Positions 16,401 through 22,982 of a DNA stretch of 36,455 bases are shown here, one piece after another; position 1 is the stretch's first letter; every line of letters begins with the position of its first letter. Under the pieces are notes generated by a model. That model did no database searches, was not told where the DNA came from, and saw only the letters and a program-made list of their open reading frames with translations. The translations under genes and the position numbers were made by a program. Origin of the DNA: Chitinophaga pinensis (GTDB lineage: Bacteria; Pseudomonadota; Gammaproteobacteria; Burkholderiales; SG8-41); the NCBI GenBank assembly GCA_943329075.2, contig CALQCM020000043.1, positions 1 to 36,455 of the forward strand, in the 5' to 3' direction.

Positions 16401-17060
16401 CTGCGCGGTACCACGCACCACCGGTTTGTCCGGGTTGAGCGCGCGGGCGCGATGCGCCGTCACCAGTTCCTCGTCAATCAGTGCGCGCACGTCTTCCTCA
16501 AGCAGGAGGTCGATTTTGTTGACTTCATGGCTGGTGCGGAAACCGTCGAAGAAATGCATGAACGGCAGGCGCGATTTCAGCGTCGCCATCTGCGCGATCA
16601 TGGCCATGTCCTGCGCTTCCTGCACACTGGCGGAGGCGAGCAGGGCCCAGCCGGTGGTGCGGGCGGCCATCACGTCGCTGTGATCGCCGAAGATAGACAA
16701 CGCGTGGGTGGCCAGCGTGCGCGCCGCGATGTGGAACACCGCAGGCGTGAGTTCGCCGGCGATCTTGAACATGTTGGGCAGCATCAGCAGCAGCCCCTGC
16801 GAGGCGGTGAAGGTCGTCGTCAGTGCGCCGGCCAGCAGCGCGCCGTGCACCGCGCCGGCCGCACCCGCTTCGCTTTGCATCTCGATGACCTCGGGTACCG
16901 CGCCCCACAAATTTTTCTGTTTGGCGGCCGACCAGGCGTCGGCGAATTCGCCCATGCCGGATGACGGCGTGATCGGGTAGATCGCGATGACCTCGTTGGT
17001 AAGGTGGGCGATGCGGGCGGCGGCTTCGTTGCCCTCGAGCACGACCTGGCGTTTGCTCAT
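13431..17060 (-). CDS. nifJ: Pyruvate:ferredoxin (flavodoxin) oxidoreductase
   Basis: This single-chain homodimeric-type PFOR (1209 residues) oxidises pyruvate and CoA to acetyl-CoA and CO2, reducing ferredoxin. Domain order: pyrimidine-binding/TPP domain I (EGNEAAARIAHLTNEVIAIYPITPSS, 9-34), CoA-binding and linker domains to about 640, a ferredoxin domain with two 4Fe-4S sites (CTQCALCPLMCP 692-703; CTGCGICVDICP 751-762), the third-cluster cysteines beginning at CAGC (825-828), and the TPP domain (GGDGWAYDIGYGG from 974; LDTEVYSNTGGQASKSTQRG 1002-1021). A Shine-Dalgarno AAAGGA precedes the ATG. The third gene of the operon, it is 41 nt after the rubrerythrin gene and overlaps the next gene by 1 nt. 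Oxygen sensitivity of this family fits the FNR-type promoter and rubrerythrin neighbour. Confidence 0.97.
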   Translation of the reverse strand: MSKRQVVLEGNEAAARIAHLTNEVIAIYPITPSSGMGEFADAWSAAKQKNLWGAVPEVIEMQSEAGAAGAVHGALLAGALTTTFTASQGLLLMLPNMFKIAGELTPAVFHIAARTLATHALSIFGDHSDVMAARTTGWALLASASVQEAQDMAMIAQMATLKSRLPFMHFFDGFRTSHEVNKIDLLLEEDVRALIDEELVTAHRARALNPDKPVVRGTAQNPDVFFQAREACNPYYLAVPGIVQQSMDRFAKLTNRHYRLFDYQGAPDAERVLVQMGSGVGASGEAVRAMVAAGEKVGLLTVRLYRPFDTEAFVAALPKSVRSIAVLDRTKEPGAVGEPMYQDIIAALLEEWPQDVAMPRVIGGRYGLSSKEYTPAMAKASLDELKQAQPKRHFTVGIVDDVTRLSLTVDPDFDTEADDVTCAVFYGLGADGTVGATKNSVKIIGENTPLYAQGYFVYDSKKSGAITISHLRFGPRPIESTYLVRQADFVACHQFEFMSKLDVLSVARPGATFLLNCPYGPDEVWNKLPRETQDQILAKKLKFYVVDALAVAKEAGLAGRINTVTQACFFAISGILPRDEAIEKIKSSIRKTYGKRGETVLSRNFAAVDQSLAALCEVKVPARADSALHRRPVVSRAAPDFVQRITAMMLDGKGDLLPVSALPVDGTFPSATSQWEKHSIAHEIPIWDADICTQCALCPLMCPHAAIRMNVYSPDDLKNAPAGFKSVPWRGKEGGPYKGWSYTLQVAPDDCTGCGICVDICPSRSKEVVKHKAINMEPKLDHLAAEQRNYEFFLTLPETRPAWDTIDLLKGSQLRAPLFEYSGACAGCGETPYVKLISQLYGDHMLVANATGCSSIYGGNLPSTPWAQNSAGQGPAWANSLFEDNAEFGLGMRLALDSQRDLAHLLVRALAAEIGNDLSVALLEAPQESDEQIKAQRERVVQLKSLLTASKSPQARQLLAVADSLVTRSVWIVGGDGWAYDIGYGGLDHVLASGRNVNILVLDTEVYSNTGGQASKSTQRGAVAKFAAGGKASGKKDLGMIAMAYGNVYVAQVAMGANPMQTVRTFREAASWPGPSLIIAYSHCIAHGIDMTTGMSHQRDAVKSGYLTLYHYDPRLGMGGADQPLKLDSRKPTMPVERFTMQEGRYAMLAQADPARAKQLLKIAQDDADSRWQLYEQMAGVHRNLPDDNDDGTPAAAPAAPAANPKEVE

Positions 17061-17101
17061 GATGTCCTTTCAAACTTTCTTTTGCGTTACGGCGTTTGCG
17101 C

Positions 17102-17737
17102 TTACAGCAGTCCGGACTTGCCGGTTTTCCAGCGTTCGTATTCGGTGGTGATCAGTGCCACATGTTCGCGCTCTTCCGCGGCGAGTTCCTGGTAGAGATC
17201 ACGCTCGACCGAACCGGCCGGTGCACGGGCACCTTGTTCCGTGAAAAACATCACCGCGCGTTCTTCGAACGCAATGGCGATGCGAAACAGGTTGGTCGGG
17301 TCCTCGGGCTTGCGCGGCACGCCGGCGAAGATGGCGGCGCGATCGATCTGGAAATCGGCAGCAGGCTGCGGCAGATCGGCGTGATAACGCTTCGACAGCG
17401 TCTCCATGTGTTCTTTTTCCATCTCGGCAAAGCGGCCGAACAGGTCGCGTAGCGCCGGATCTTTCGAATCGCTGGCGGCGCGCTGATAGAAGGCATGGCC
17501 GCCGAGTTCGATTTCGAACGCTGCGCGGATGGCGTCGAGGCCCTTGCTGTCGTCAATCGCGCCGCGGTCGAGCATTGCGAGTTTGCCCTTGCAGTGCGGG
17601 CACATGCCGTAAGGAAAGGCGAAACCTTCGCTGACTTTGCCGCAGGCGCTGCACTTCCACCTCAATTCGAGATTGGCGCAGCAGATGTAGGCTTCTTCGC
17701 CTTCGATCGGGCGATGGCACTTCGGACAGGAGATCAT
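17102..17737 (-). CDS. Rubrerythrin-like protein with N-terminal zinc-ribbon/rubredoxin-like domain
   Basis: This 211-residue protein begins with Cys pairs CPKC (4-7), CC (19-20), CSAC (29-32) and CPHC (46-49), a rubredoxin or zinc-ribbon-like module, and continues with a ferritin-like di-iron domain (about 65-200). Candidate iron ligands are the Glu residues in FEIELGG, EMEKEH (105-110), FEERAVMFF and AAEEREH (186-192). Canonical rubrerythrin has the rubredoxin domain at the C terminus, so the order is reversed here. Rubrerythrins reduce peroxide using electrons from rubredoxin or NADH, protecting anaerobic enzymes. The ATG at 17737 overlaps the stop of the NfnAB fusion (ATGA), so translation is coupled. 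A longer open frame to 18091 is out-of-gene sequence antisense-free but inside nfnAB. Confidence 0.85.
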   Translation of the reverse strand: MISCPKCHRPIEGEEAYICCANLELRWKCSACGKVSEGFAFPYGMCPHCKGKLAMLDRGAIDDSKGLDAIRAAFEIELGGHAFYQRAASDSKDPALRDLFGRFAEMEKEHMETLSKRYHADLPQPAADFQIDRAAIFAGVPRKPEDPTNLFRIAIAFEERAVMFFTEQGARAPAGSVERDLYQELAAEEREHVALITTEYERWKTGKSGLL

Positions 17738-20124
17738 GCTGGGCTCTCGCTCTGGGTGTTGGTCGGTGCTGCGGCGGCCGGCGCGGCCGCGCCTATGGCC
17801 AGCGGGGCCACAAAGGCGTCGGCGTCTTCCTGCGTAATCGGCCACTTCTGTTTGCCGCTCTGCAGCCAGGCGCCGATGGCCCTGGCCGCGCGGCGGCCGG
17901 CGCCCATGGCCAGAATGACGGTGGCGGCACCGGTGACGATATCGCCACCGGCAAAGACGCCGGGCAGGGTGGTGGCCTGCGTTGCGGGATCGGCGACGAT
18001 ATAGCCCCATTGATTGAGGCCGAGGCCCGGTGTGGCCTGGGTGACGATCGGATTTGCTTTGGTGCCGAGCGCGTAGATGACCGTATCGCATTCAAGATCG
18101 ACGAATTCATCGAGCGGCACCGGTTTGCGGCGGCCCTTTTCATCGGGTTCGCCCAGCATCATTTTCTGCACTTTCATGCCGCGCACAACGCCGTCGTCGG
18201 CGGTGATGATTTCGACCGGCGTATGCAGGAAGAAGAACTCGATGCCTTCTTCTTTGGCATGGCGCAGTTCCTCGATGCGCGCCGGTGCCTCGGCCTCCGA
18301 GCGACGATAGACGCAGCGCACGGTCGGTGTGCCAAGACGCTTGGCCACGCGCAGGCAATCCATCGCCGTGTTGCCGGCGCCGATGACGACCACGCTCTTG
18401 CCGAGTGTGATCGGCGTGTCGAGATAGGGAAACTTGTCGCCCCCCATCAGATTGACGCGGGTGAGGAACTCGTTGGCCGAATAGACCTGGCCGGCAAATT
18501 CACCGGGGATGCCCAGAAACGACGGCGCGCCGGCGCCGGCGCCGACGAACACCGCGTCGTAATTCATCTCACCCATGAGTTGCTGGATGGAGAAGGTCTT
18601 GCCGATCACCTTGTTGGTTTCAAATTTGACGCCCATGCCTTTGAGGTTCTCGACTTCGCGGCTGATGATGTCGCGCGGCAGGCGGAAAGACGGGATGCCG
18701 TACTGCAAGACGCCGCCGACCACGTGCAGCGCTTCGAATACCGTGACCTCGCAGCCGTAACGCACGAGGTCGGCGGCAACCGCCAGCCCCGACGGCCCGG
18801 AACCGACGATGCCGACGCGGCCCAGGGCGCGTTCGAATTGCGGTGGTACCGCCTTCGGCGCGCGCGCATTGTCGCCGATGAAACGTTCGAGGCGGCCGAT
18901 CGCCACCGATTCCATCGGCAGCTTCTTGTTCTTGCCGACGACGCACTGTGCCTCGCACTGCGATTCCTGCGGGCAGACACGGCCGCAGACCGACGGGAAC
19001 AGATTGGCTTCATTGATGACGCTGAGCGCGCCATCGAGATCGCGCACCAGCAGATGGCGGATGAAGCGCGGAATGTCGATCGACACCGGGCAGCCGGCGA
19101 TGCAGACGGGCTTGCTGCACATGATGCAGCGTTCGGCCTCTTCCAGCGCATCCTGCATGCTGTAGCCGAGATTGACCTCCTTGAAATTTCGCGAGCGCTC
19201 CAGGGCATCGCGCTCCGGCATCTTGACGGCGTGCGGCGCGAGGTCCTTGTACTTCTTGTAATTGCGCTTGTTCTCCTCGAACAGCGCTTTCTCGACCTGG
19301 CAGACGTGGGCGTAATCCTCGCTCGCCTTCGATTCTTCGCCCTTGAAGCGGCGCTGGCGCAGGATCAGTTCCTTGAAGTCGACCTTGTGGCCGTCGAAGT
19401 CGGGGCCGTCGACGCAGGCGAACTTGACGTCGCCACCGACGCTGACGCGGCAGGAGCCGCACATGCCGGTGGCGTCGACCATGATGGCGTTGAGCGACAC
19501 CATCGTCTTGACGCCGAAGGGCCGCGTCGTTTCGACGCAGGCGTTCATCATCGGCAACGGCCCGATGGCAACGACGAGATCGGGTTTGTCGGTTTCGAGT
19601 ATCTTTTTCAGCGCATCGGTAACAAAGCCCGGCGTGCCGTAACTGCCGTCGTCGGTGCAGACGACCAGGTTGTCGCAGAATTGGCCGAACTTGTCTTCCC
19701 AGAAGACGAGGTCTTTGTTGCGAAAACCGATGATGCCGGTGGTGCGGCAGCCGGCCTCCTTGAACGCACGGAGTTGCGGATAGACCGGCGCCACACCGAG
19801 TCCGCCGCCGACGAGGACGACGTGGCCGAGTTTGCTGACGTGCTGCGGCATGCCGAGCGGGCCGACGAAATCAGCGAAGCTGTCGCCCTCTTTGTAGTGG
19901 TCGCGCATTTCCAGTGTGGTTTTGCCGAGCGCCTGGATCACCATGGTGATGGTGCCCCGGTCGCGGTCGAAATCGGCGACCGTCAGCGGGATGCGTTCAC
20001 TGCCTTCGTGCAGGCGCACCATGACGAAATGGCCGGGCTGCGCCGATTTGGCGACATCGGGGACCAGCACTTCCCACAGAAATGTGGTGTCGGAAAAAAC
20101 TTCTCGGCGGACGATTGTGTACAT
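17734..20124 (-). CDS. Fused NfnA-NfnB: NADH-dependent reduced ferredoxin:NADP+ oxidoreductase
   Basis: This 796-residue protein joins two subunits usually encoded separately. Residues 1-285 are NfnA/SudB-like: FAD domain, NAD-binding GGGLGVAPVYP (106-116), and a 2Fe-2S site DATGMCGSC...FAC (217-237). Residues 300-770 are NfnB/GltD-like: Fe-S cysteines in CIMCSKPVCIAGCP (333-346) and CGRVCPQESQCEAQC (380-394), a first FAD motif GIVGSGPSGLA (438-448), an NADP(H) motif VVVIGAGNTAMDC, and terminal GVFAGGDIVTGAATVILAMGAG. The tail is Ala/Pro-rich. Nfn reversibly couples NADH plus reduced ferredoxin to 2 NADPH by electron bifurcation/confurcation; sulfide dehydrogenase activity is known for related SudAB. 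First gene of the operon, downstream of an FNR-type promoter; leader about 175 nt. The large open frame on the opposite strand (18010-20142) is a GC shadow. Confidence 0.93.
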   Translation of the reverse strand: MYTIVRREVFSDTTFLWEVLVPDVAKSAQPGHFVMVRLHEGSERIPLTVADFDRDRGTITMVIQALGKTTLEMRDHYKEGDSFADFVGPLGMPQHVSKLGHVVLVGGGLGVAPVYPQLRAFKEAGCRTTGIIGFRNKDLVFWEDKFGQFCDNLVVCTDDGSYGTPGFVTDALKKILETDKPDLVVAIGPLPMMNACVETTRPFGVKTMVSLNAIMVDATGMCGSCRVSVGGDVKFACVDGPDFDGHKVDFKELILRQRRFKGEESKASEDYAHVCQVEKALFEENKRNYKKYKDLAPHAVKMPERDALERSRNFKEVNLGYSMQDALEEAERCIMCSKPVCIAGCPVSIDIPRFIRHLLVRDLDGALSVINEANLFPSVCGRVCPQESQCEAQCVVGKNKKLPMESVAIGRLERFIGDNARAPKAVPPQFERALGRVGIVGSGPSGLAVAADLVRYGCEVTVFEALHVVGGVLQYGIPSFRLPRDIISREVENLKGMGVKFETNKVIGKTFSIQQLMGEMNYDAVFVGAGAGAPSFLGIPGEFAGQVYSANEFLTRVNLMGGDKFPYLDTPITLGKSVVVIGAGNTAMDCLRVAKRLGTPTVRCVYRRSEAEAPARIEELRHAKEEGIEFFFLHTPVEIITADDGVVRGMKVQKMMLGEPDEKGRRKPVPLDEFVDLECDTVIYALGTKANPIVTQATPGLGLNQWGYIVADPATQATTLPGVFAGGDIVTGAATVILAMGAGRRAARAIGAWLQSGKQKWPITQEDADAFVAPLAIGAAAPAAAAPTNTQSESPA

Positions 20125-20305
20125 AGGACGCCTTGCGGCTAATGAAAGGTGGGCAGTCGAAACAGCATTGTTTTCGGGTTGTCAGGCGTGATGGTCTGCT
20201 CGAATGGATGACTGCTCCGCCACTCAAATGCGGGGGCAAACGTGCTGTTTTCGGCAGCCGTGAGTGAACACCATTTACTTCGTATCCTCCATTGCGGTCA
20301 GCGAA

Positions 20306-20347
20306 AGAATATTACGAGTGGCGGCCATGGGAATTGACATAGATCAT
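20306..20347 (-). promoter_or_regulatory. FNR/ANR-dependent class II promoter of the nfn-rbr-nifJ-fdx operon
   Basis: Read on the minus strand, ATGAT-CTAT-GTCAA (20347-20334) is an FNR/ANR box with one mismatch per half-site or fewer. TATTCT at 20311-20306 is a -10-like hexamer exactly where a class II promoter (box centred at -41.5) would put it; the start would be near 20299. On the plus strand the box reads TTGACATAGATCAT, sharing 13 bases with the malic enzyme box. Confidence 0.7.
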
Positions 20348-20349
20348 AA

Positions 20350-20367
20350 GATTGCGCGCGTGCAATC
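20350..20367. promoter_or_regulatory. 18-bp palindrome next to the FNR-type box
   Basis: GATTGC-GCGCGT-GCAATC is a perfect 6-bp inverted repeat with a 6-bp spacer, two bases beyond the FNR-type box and upstream of it relative to the minus-strand promoter. It may bind a second regulator (unidentified) of the operon. The rest of 20125-20432 contains no gene. Confidence 0.4.
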
Positions 20368-20401
20368 CCGTAGGGCCTAAAAACAGGCAAGCCCTGAGCG
20401 C

Positions 20402-20415
20402 TTGACGTTGGTCAA
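20402..20415 (+). promoter_or_regulatory. Symmetric FNR-like box TTGAC-N4-GTCAA
   Basis: TTGAC-GTTG-GTCAA is a perfect palindrome of the FNR/CRP-family type, 55 bp from the operon's main box and ending on the ATG at 20415 of the remnant described next. It may be an ancestral promoter element of that remnant or an upstream site for the minus-strand operon. Confidence 0.45.
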
Positions 20416-20728
20416 TGGCGACGCCCGAGATAATGGCTGCGCCCAAAACCCTGCGGCCGGTGCTGGATGGGATCCGCCGGCAGGCGAATTTTGATCAAGT
20501 GCAGGGTGGGCTGGACGAAAGTAATGCGGTCGACGAAGCGCGGTGCTGCCCGGCCTGCGGCTACCGCTTCAAGTGCGACAACAGTTAGGGTGTGTGTCGG
20601 GGCAATGCAGCGATCAGGCGCGGGCCGGGCCAGCGCTTTGAGATCACGACGAATACTGCAAGGGCGGCGCCCTGTGCGCGGCGGAGTGCCCCGGCGGCGC
20701 CATCAAGATGGCAACGCAGAAATGCTAG
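20415..20728 (+). pseudogene. Decayed C-terminal remnant of an Fe-S NAD(P)H oxidoreductase (GltD/SfrB/DsrL-like ferredoxin tail)
   Basis: Three broken pieces line up with the C-terminal two-cluster tail of GltD-like oxidoreductases, which typically reads EARRCLSCGNCFECDNCYGVCP, then GPGxRFE, then YCKGCGLC-xx-ECPCGAI. Seen here: DESNAVDEARCCPACG and FKCDNS up to a TAG at 20586-20588; in the same frame after it, GVCRGNAAIRRGPGQRFEI; then a one-base loss near 20646 and DEYCKGGALCAAECPGGAIK in the new frame to TAG at 20726-20728. The TAG replaces the usual Tyr, and at least three cluster Cys are changed (Cys to Ser before the stop, Cys to Gly twice). The catalytic flavin domains are absent. The 3' end overlaps the last bases of ccmD on the other strand. 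A 57-residue product from the first piece is possible but unlikely to be useful. Confidence 0.78.
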
Positions 20729-20898
20729 GTTGACGCTTCGTGGTGATGGGCGTTGCGCTCGTGCAGTACGTGCTGGTGGCGCACCGACAAGCCGACAACT
20801 TCGAGCGCAAAACAGACGATGGTGACGGCGAACGAACCCCAGACATAGGTGCCGTAGCCGCCCATTTCGATGAAGGCCGAAAGGCTTTCCCAGTTCAT
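20725..20898 (-). CDS. ccmD: Heme exporter protein CcmD
   Basis: This 57-residue protein is short enough to be missed by length cut-offs. It has the family's N-terminal pattern MNWESLSAFIEMGGYGTYVWGS, one membrane helix (about 18-38), and a basic/His-rich cytoplasmic tail (RHQHVLHERNAHHH). CcmD is needed to release heme-loaded CcmE from the CcmABC complex. Its ATG overlaps the ccmC stop (ATGA at 20898-20895), so it is the last gene of ccmABCD. Confidence 0.93.
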   Translation of the reverse strand: MNWESLSAFIEMGGYGTYVWGSFAVTIVCFALEVVGLSVRHQHVLHERNAHHHEAST

Positions 20899-21635
20899 GC
20901 GTCGGCTCCCAGTTGTTTGACCCAGTCGGCATTACGCTCGCGCTCGAGGATGACGCAACGCACGCGGATCAGAACGACGGCGATGGCGTAGAGCCAGAAC
21001 GCAATCGACATGATCAGCATGCCCCAGAGCATGGTGCTCGCCATGGTCGGGATGCGCGTCAGGCTGACCGAGGCGCCCTGATGCAGCGTGTTCCACCATT
21101 TAACTGAAAAATAAATGATCGGCACGTTGATAGCGCCGACGATTGCGATCACGGCGGCGGCACGGTCGGCGCGGCGCGGATCGTCGATGGCGGCGTGCAG
21201 AAACATGAAACCGAGGTAGAGGAAGAGCAGGATCAGTTCGGAGGTCAGGCGCGCGTCCCACACCCACCACGCGCCCCACATCGGTTTGCCCCACAAGGCG
21301 CCGGTCCACAGCGCGATGAAGGTCATCAGCGCGCCGGTCGGCGCAATCGCAACGGCCATCATCGATGACAGGCGGGTATGCCAGGCCAGGCCGATGGCGG
21401 CCCAGCCGGCCATGATCAGATAGAGAAACATCGACATCCAGGCGGCGGGCACGTGGATGAAAATGATGCGATAGGCCTCGCCCTGCTGAAAATCGGTGGG
21501 GGCGAGGAAAAAACTGATGTAAAGCCCGTAACCCGCGAATAGCGCGGCGGCCACGCCGAACCACGGCGCCAGCGCGCCCGCCAGCGGATAGAAGGTCTGC
21601 GGCGACGAAAATTTGTACCAGCGGATGTCGGACAT
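20895..21635 (-). CDS. ccmC: Heme exporter/handling protein CcmC
   Basis: CcmC (246 residues) is a six-helix membrane protein that loads heme onto CcmE. It contains the tryptophan-rich WWD motif (WGKPMWGAWWVWDARLTSELI, about 115-135) and the flanking periplasmic His candidates for axial heme ligation (His61 in FIHVPAAWMS, and the His in WWNTLHQGAS near residue 190). It lies 13 nt after ccmB and overlaps ccmD by 4 nt. Confidence 0.97.
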   Translation of the reverse strand: MSDIRWYKFSSPQTFYPLAGALAPWFGVAAALFAGYGLYISFFLAPTDFQQGEAYRIIFIHVPAAWMSMFLYLIMAGWAAIGLAWHTRLSSMMAVAIAPTGALMTFIALWTGALWGKPMWGAWWVWDARLTSELILLFLYLGFMFLHAAIDDPRRADRAAAVIAIVGAINVPIIYFSVKWWNTLHQGASVSLTRIPTMASTMLWGMLIMSIAFWLYAIAVVLIRVRCVILERERNADWVKQLGADA

Positions 21636-21648
21636 TTATGTGGACCGT

Positions 21649-22332
21649 TTATTCAATGGCGATTTTTAAGGCAAGTGCAGTCGCCCAGGGGGCAAATACG
21701 ATGGTGCCGAGCAGTAGCGCGCCGAGTATCGACAGATGCGCGGTAGCGCCCAGCGCCGCCGCCGTTGCTTCCACCGCACCCGCGCCGAAAATCAGCACCG
21801 GGATATAGAGTGGCAAAACCAGTAGTGCAAGCAGTGCGCCGCCGCCGGGCAGTCCCAGTGTCAATGCGGCGCCGATGCCGCCGATCAGGCTGAGCGTTGG
21901 CGTGCCGAGCAACAGCGATGCTATCAGAATGAGCAGGGCTTCGGAATCCAGACCGAATTGCAGGCCGAGCACCGGGGCGATGATCACCAGCGGCAAACCG
22001 GTGGTGAGCCAGTGTGCCGCCGTTTTGGCCAGCACCAGCATGCTCAGCGGCTGCGGCGAGAGGACGAGCTGTTCGAGCGTGCCGTCGGCATGGTCGCTGG
22101 CGAAGAGCCGCGCCAGCGCCAGCATGCAGGCGAGCAGGGCGGCGACCCAGACCACGCCGGGACCCAGCGTGCGCAGCAACACCGGATCGGCACCGATGCC
22201 GAGCGGAAACAGGCTGACGGCGATGACGAAAAAAATCAAGCTGGTCATGACGTCGGCGCGGCGGCGCAGGGCGATGCGCAAATCGCGCGCAATCACCGTC
22301 GTCATGCAGTCGATGAGGCTGGTGTTGTTCAT
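21649..22332 (-). CDS. ccmB: Heme exporter membrane subunit CcmB
   Basis: CcmB (227 residues) is the permease of the CcmAB ABC transporter, whose ATP hydrolysis releases holo-CcmE. It is very hydrophobic with about six membrane helices and shows the CcmB family signatures ARDLRIALRRRADVMTSLIFFVI near the N terminus and DGTLEQLVLSPQPLSMLVLAK in the middle. The ATG at 22332 overlaps the ccmA stop (ATGA). An internal Met10 (MTTVIARDL) is an alternative start. Confidence 0.95.
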   Translation of the reverse strand: MNNTSLIDCMTTVIARDLRIALRRRADVMTSLIFFVIAVSLFPLGIGADPVLLRTLGPGVVWVAALLACMLALARLFASDHADGTLEQLVLSPQPLSMLVLAKTAAHWLTTGLPLVIIAPVLGLQFGLDSEALLILIASLLLGTPTLSLIGGIGAALTLGLPGGGALLALLVLPLYIPVLIFGAGAVEATAAALGATAHLSILGALLLGTIVFAPWATALALKIAIE

Positions 22333-22964
22333 GCACCCAGCTCGATCGGCAGGGTGGTCGGTGCTGTAATCGGCACCTCCTGATGTGTTGTCAGCGCAAC
22401 CATGCCGCCGCCGGCGAGATGGTCCACGATCAGATCACGCGTGCGCTCGACGGATGCCACATCCAGCGCAGTGAACGGCTCGTCGAGTATCCACAACGGC
22501 CGCGATTGCGACAGTTTGAGCCGCGCCAGTGCGACGCGGCGGCGCTGGCCCTGCGATAACGTGCCGCAGGGCTGGTGCCGGCGTTCGCGCAAACCCGACC
22601 AGTCGAGCGCTGCCACCGCCTGGGCTTCATCGACGGCAATGCCGGCGATGTGCAATGACAGGCGCAGATTTTCGGCGGCATTGAGTTCGTCTTTAAGGCC
22701 GTTCAAATGGCCCAGATAGAGGAGGTTGGAACGGAATTCCTCGCCGGCCTTGCCGATTTCGCGGTCGTTCCAGTTGAGCGTGCCCGCAGCCGGCGTGAGC
22801 AGGCCGCACATCATGCGCAATAGGCTGGTCTTGCCGCTGCCGTTGACGCCGCGCACCGCCAGCAGCGTGCCCGGCTGCATGGCGAAGTTGAGCCCGCTGA
22901 ACAAACGACGTTCGCCGCGCACGCATTCAAGATCATTGGCTGACAGCACAGGTGGTCCGGTCAA
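22329..22964 (-). CDS. ccmA: Heme exporter ATP-binding protein CcmA
   Basis: CcmA (211 residues) is the ABC ATPase working with CcmB and CcmC. It has Walker A GVNGSGKTS (about 39-47), signature LSQGQRRRVALARL, Walker B LWILDEPFTALD and the switch His in TTHQE. The LSQGQ signature is typical of CcmA. It follows the SDR gene by 18 nt on the same strand, so the ccmABCD genes may be expressed from the moeA promoter. Confidence 0.96.
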   Translation of the reverse strand: MTGPPVLSANDLECVRGERRLFSGLNFAMQPGTLLAVRGVNGSGKTSLLRMMCGLLTPAAGTLNWNDREIGKAGEEFRSNLLYLGHLNGLKDELNAAENLRLSLHIAGIAVDEAQAVAALDWSGLRERRHQPCGTLSQGQRRRVALARLKLSQSRPLWILDEPFTALDVASVERTRDLIVDHLAGGGMVALTTHQEVPITAPTTLPIELGA

Positions 22965-22982
22965 GGTGGATTCGGTGCTGCG

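Noticed and set aside
17738..18091. Upstream extension of the rubrerythrin-like gene
   Set aside because: This lies inside the NfnAB coding region in another frame; the ATG at 17737 starts the Cys motif and overlaps the nfn stop.
18010..20142. 710-codon open frame on the + strand
   Set aside because: It is antisense to the NfnAB fusion, His/Arg/Asp-rich with no recognisable domain, and arises from high-GC codon bias in the real gene.
20467..20733. 88-codon + strand frame in the nfn-ccmD gap
   Set aside because: It is a different frame from the similarity to Fe-S oxidoreductases, which needs a stop read-through and a shift; treated as pseudogene instead.
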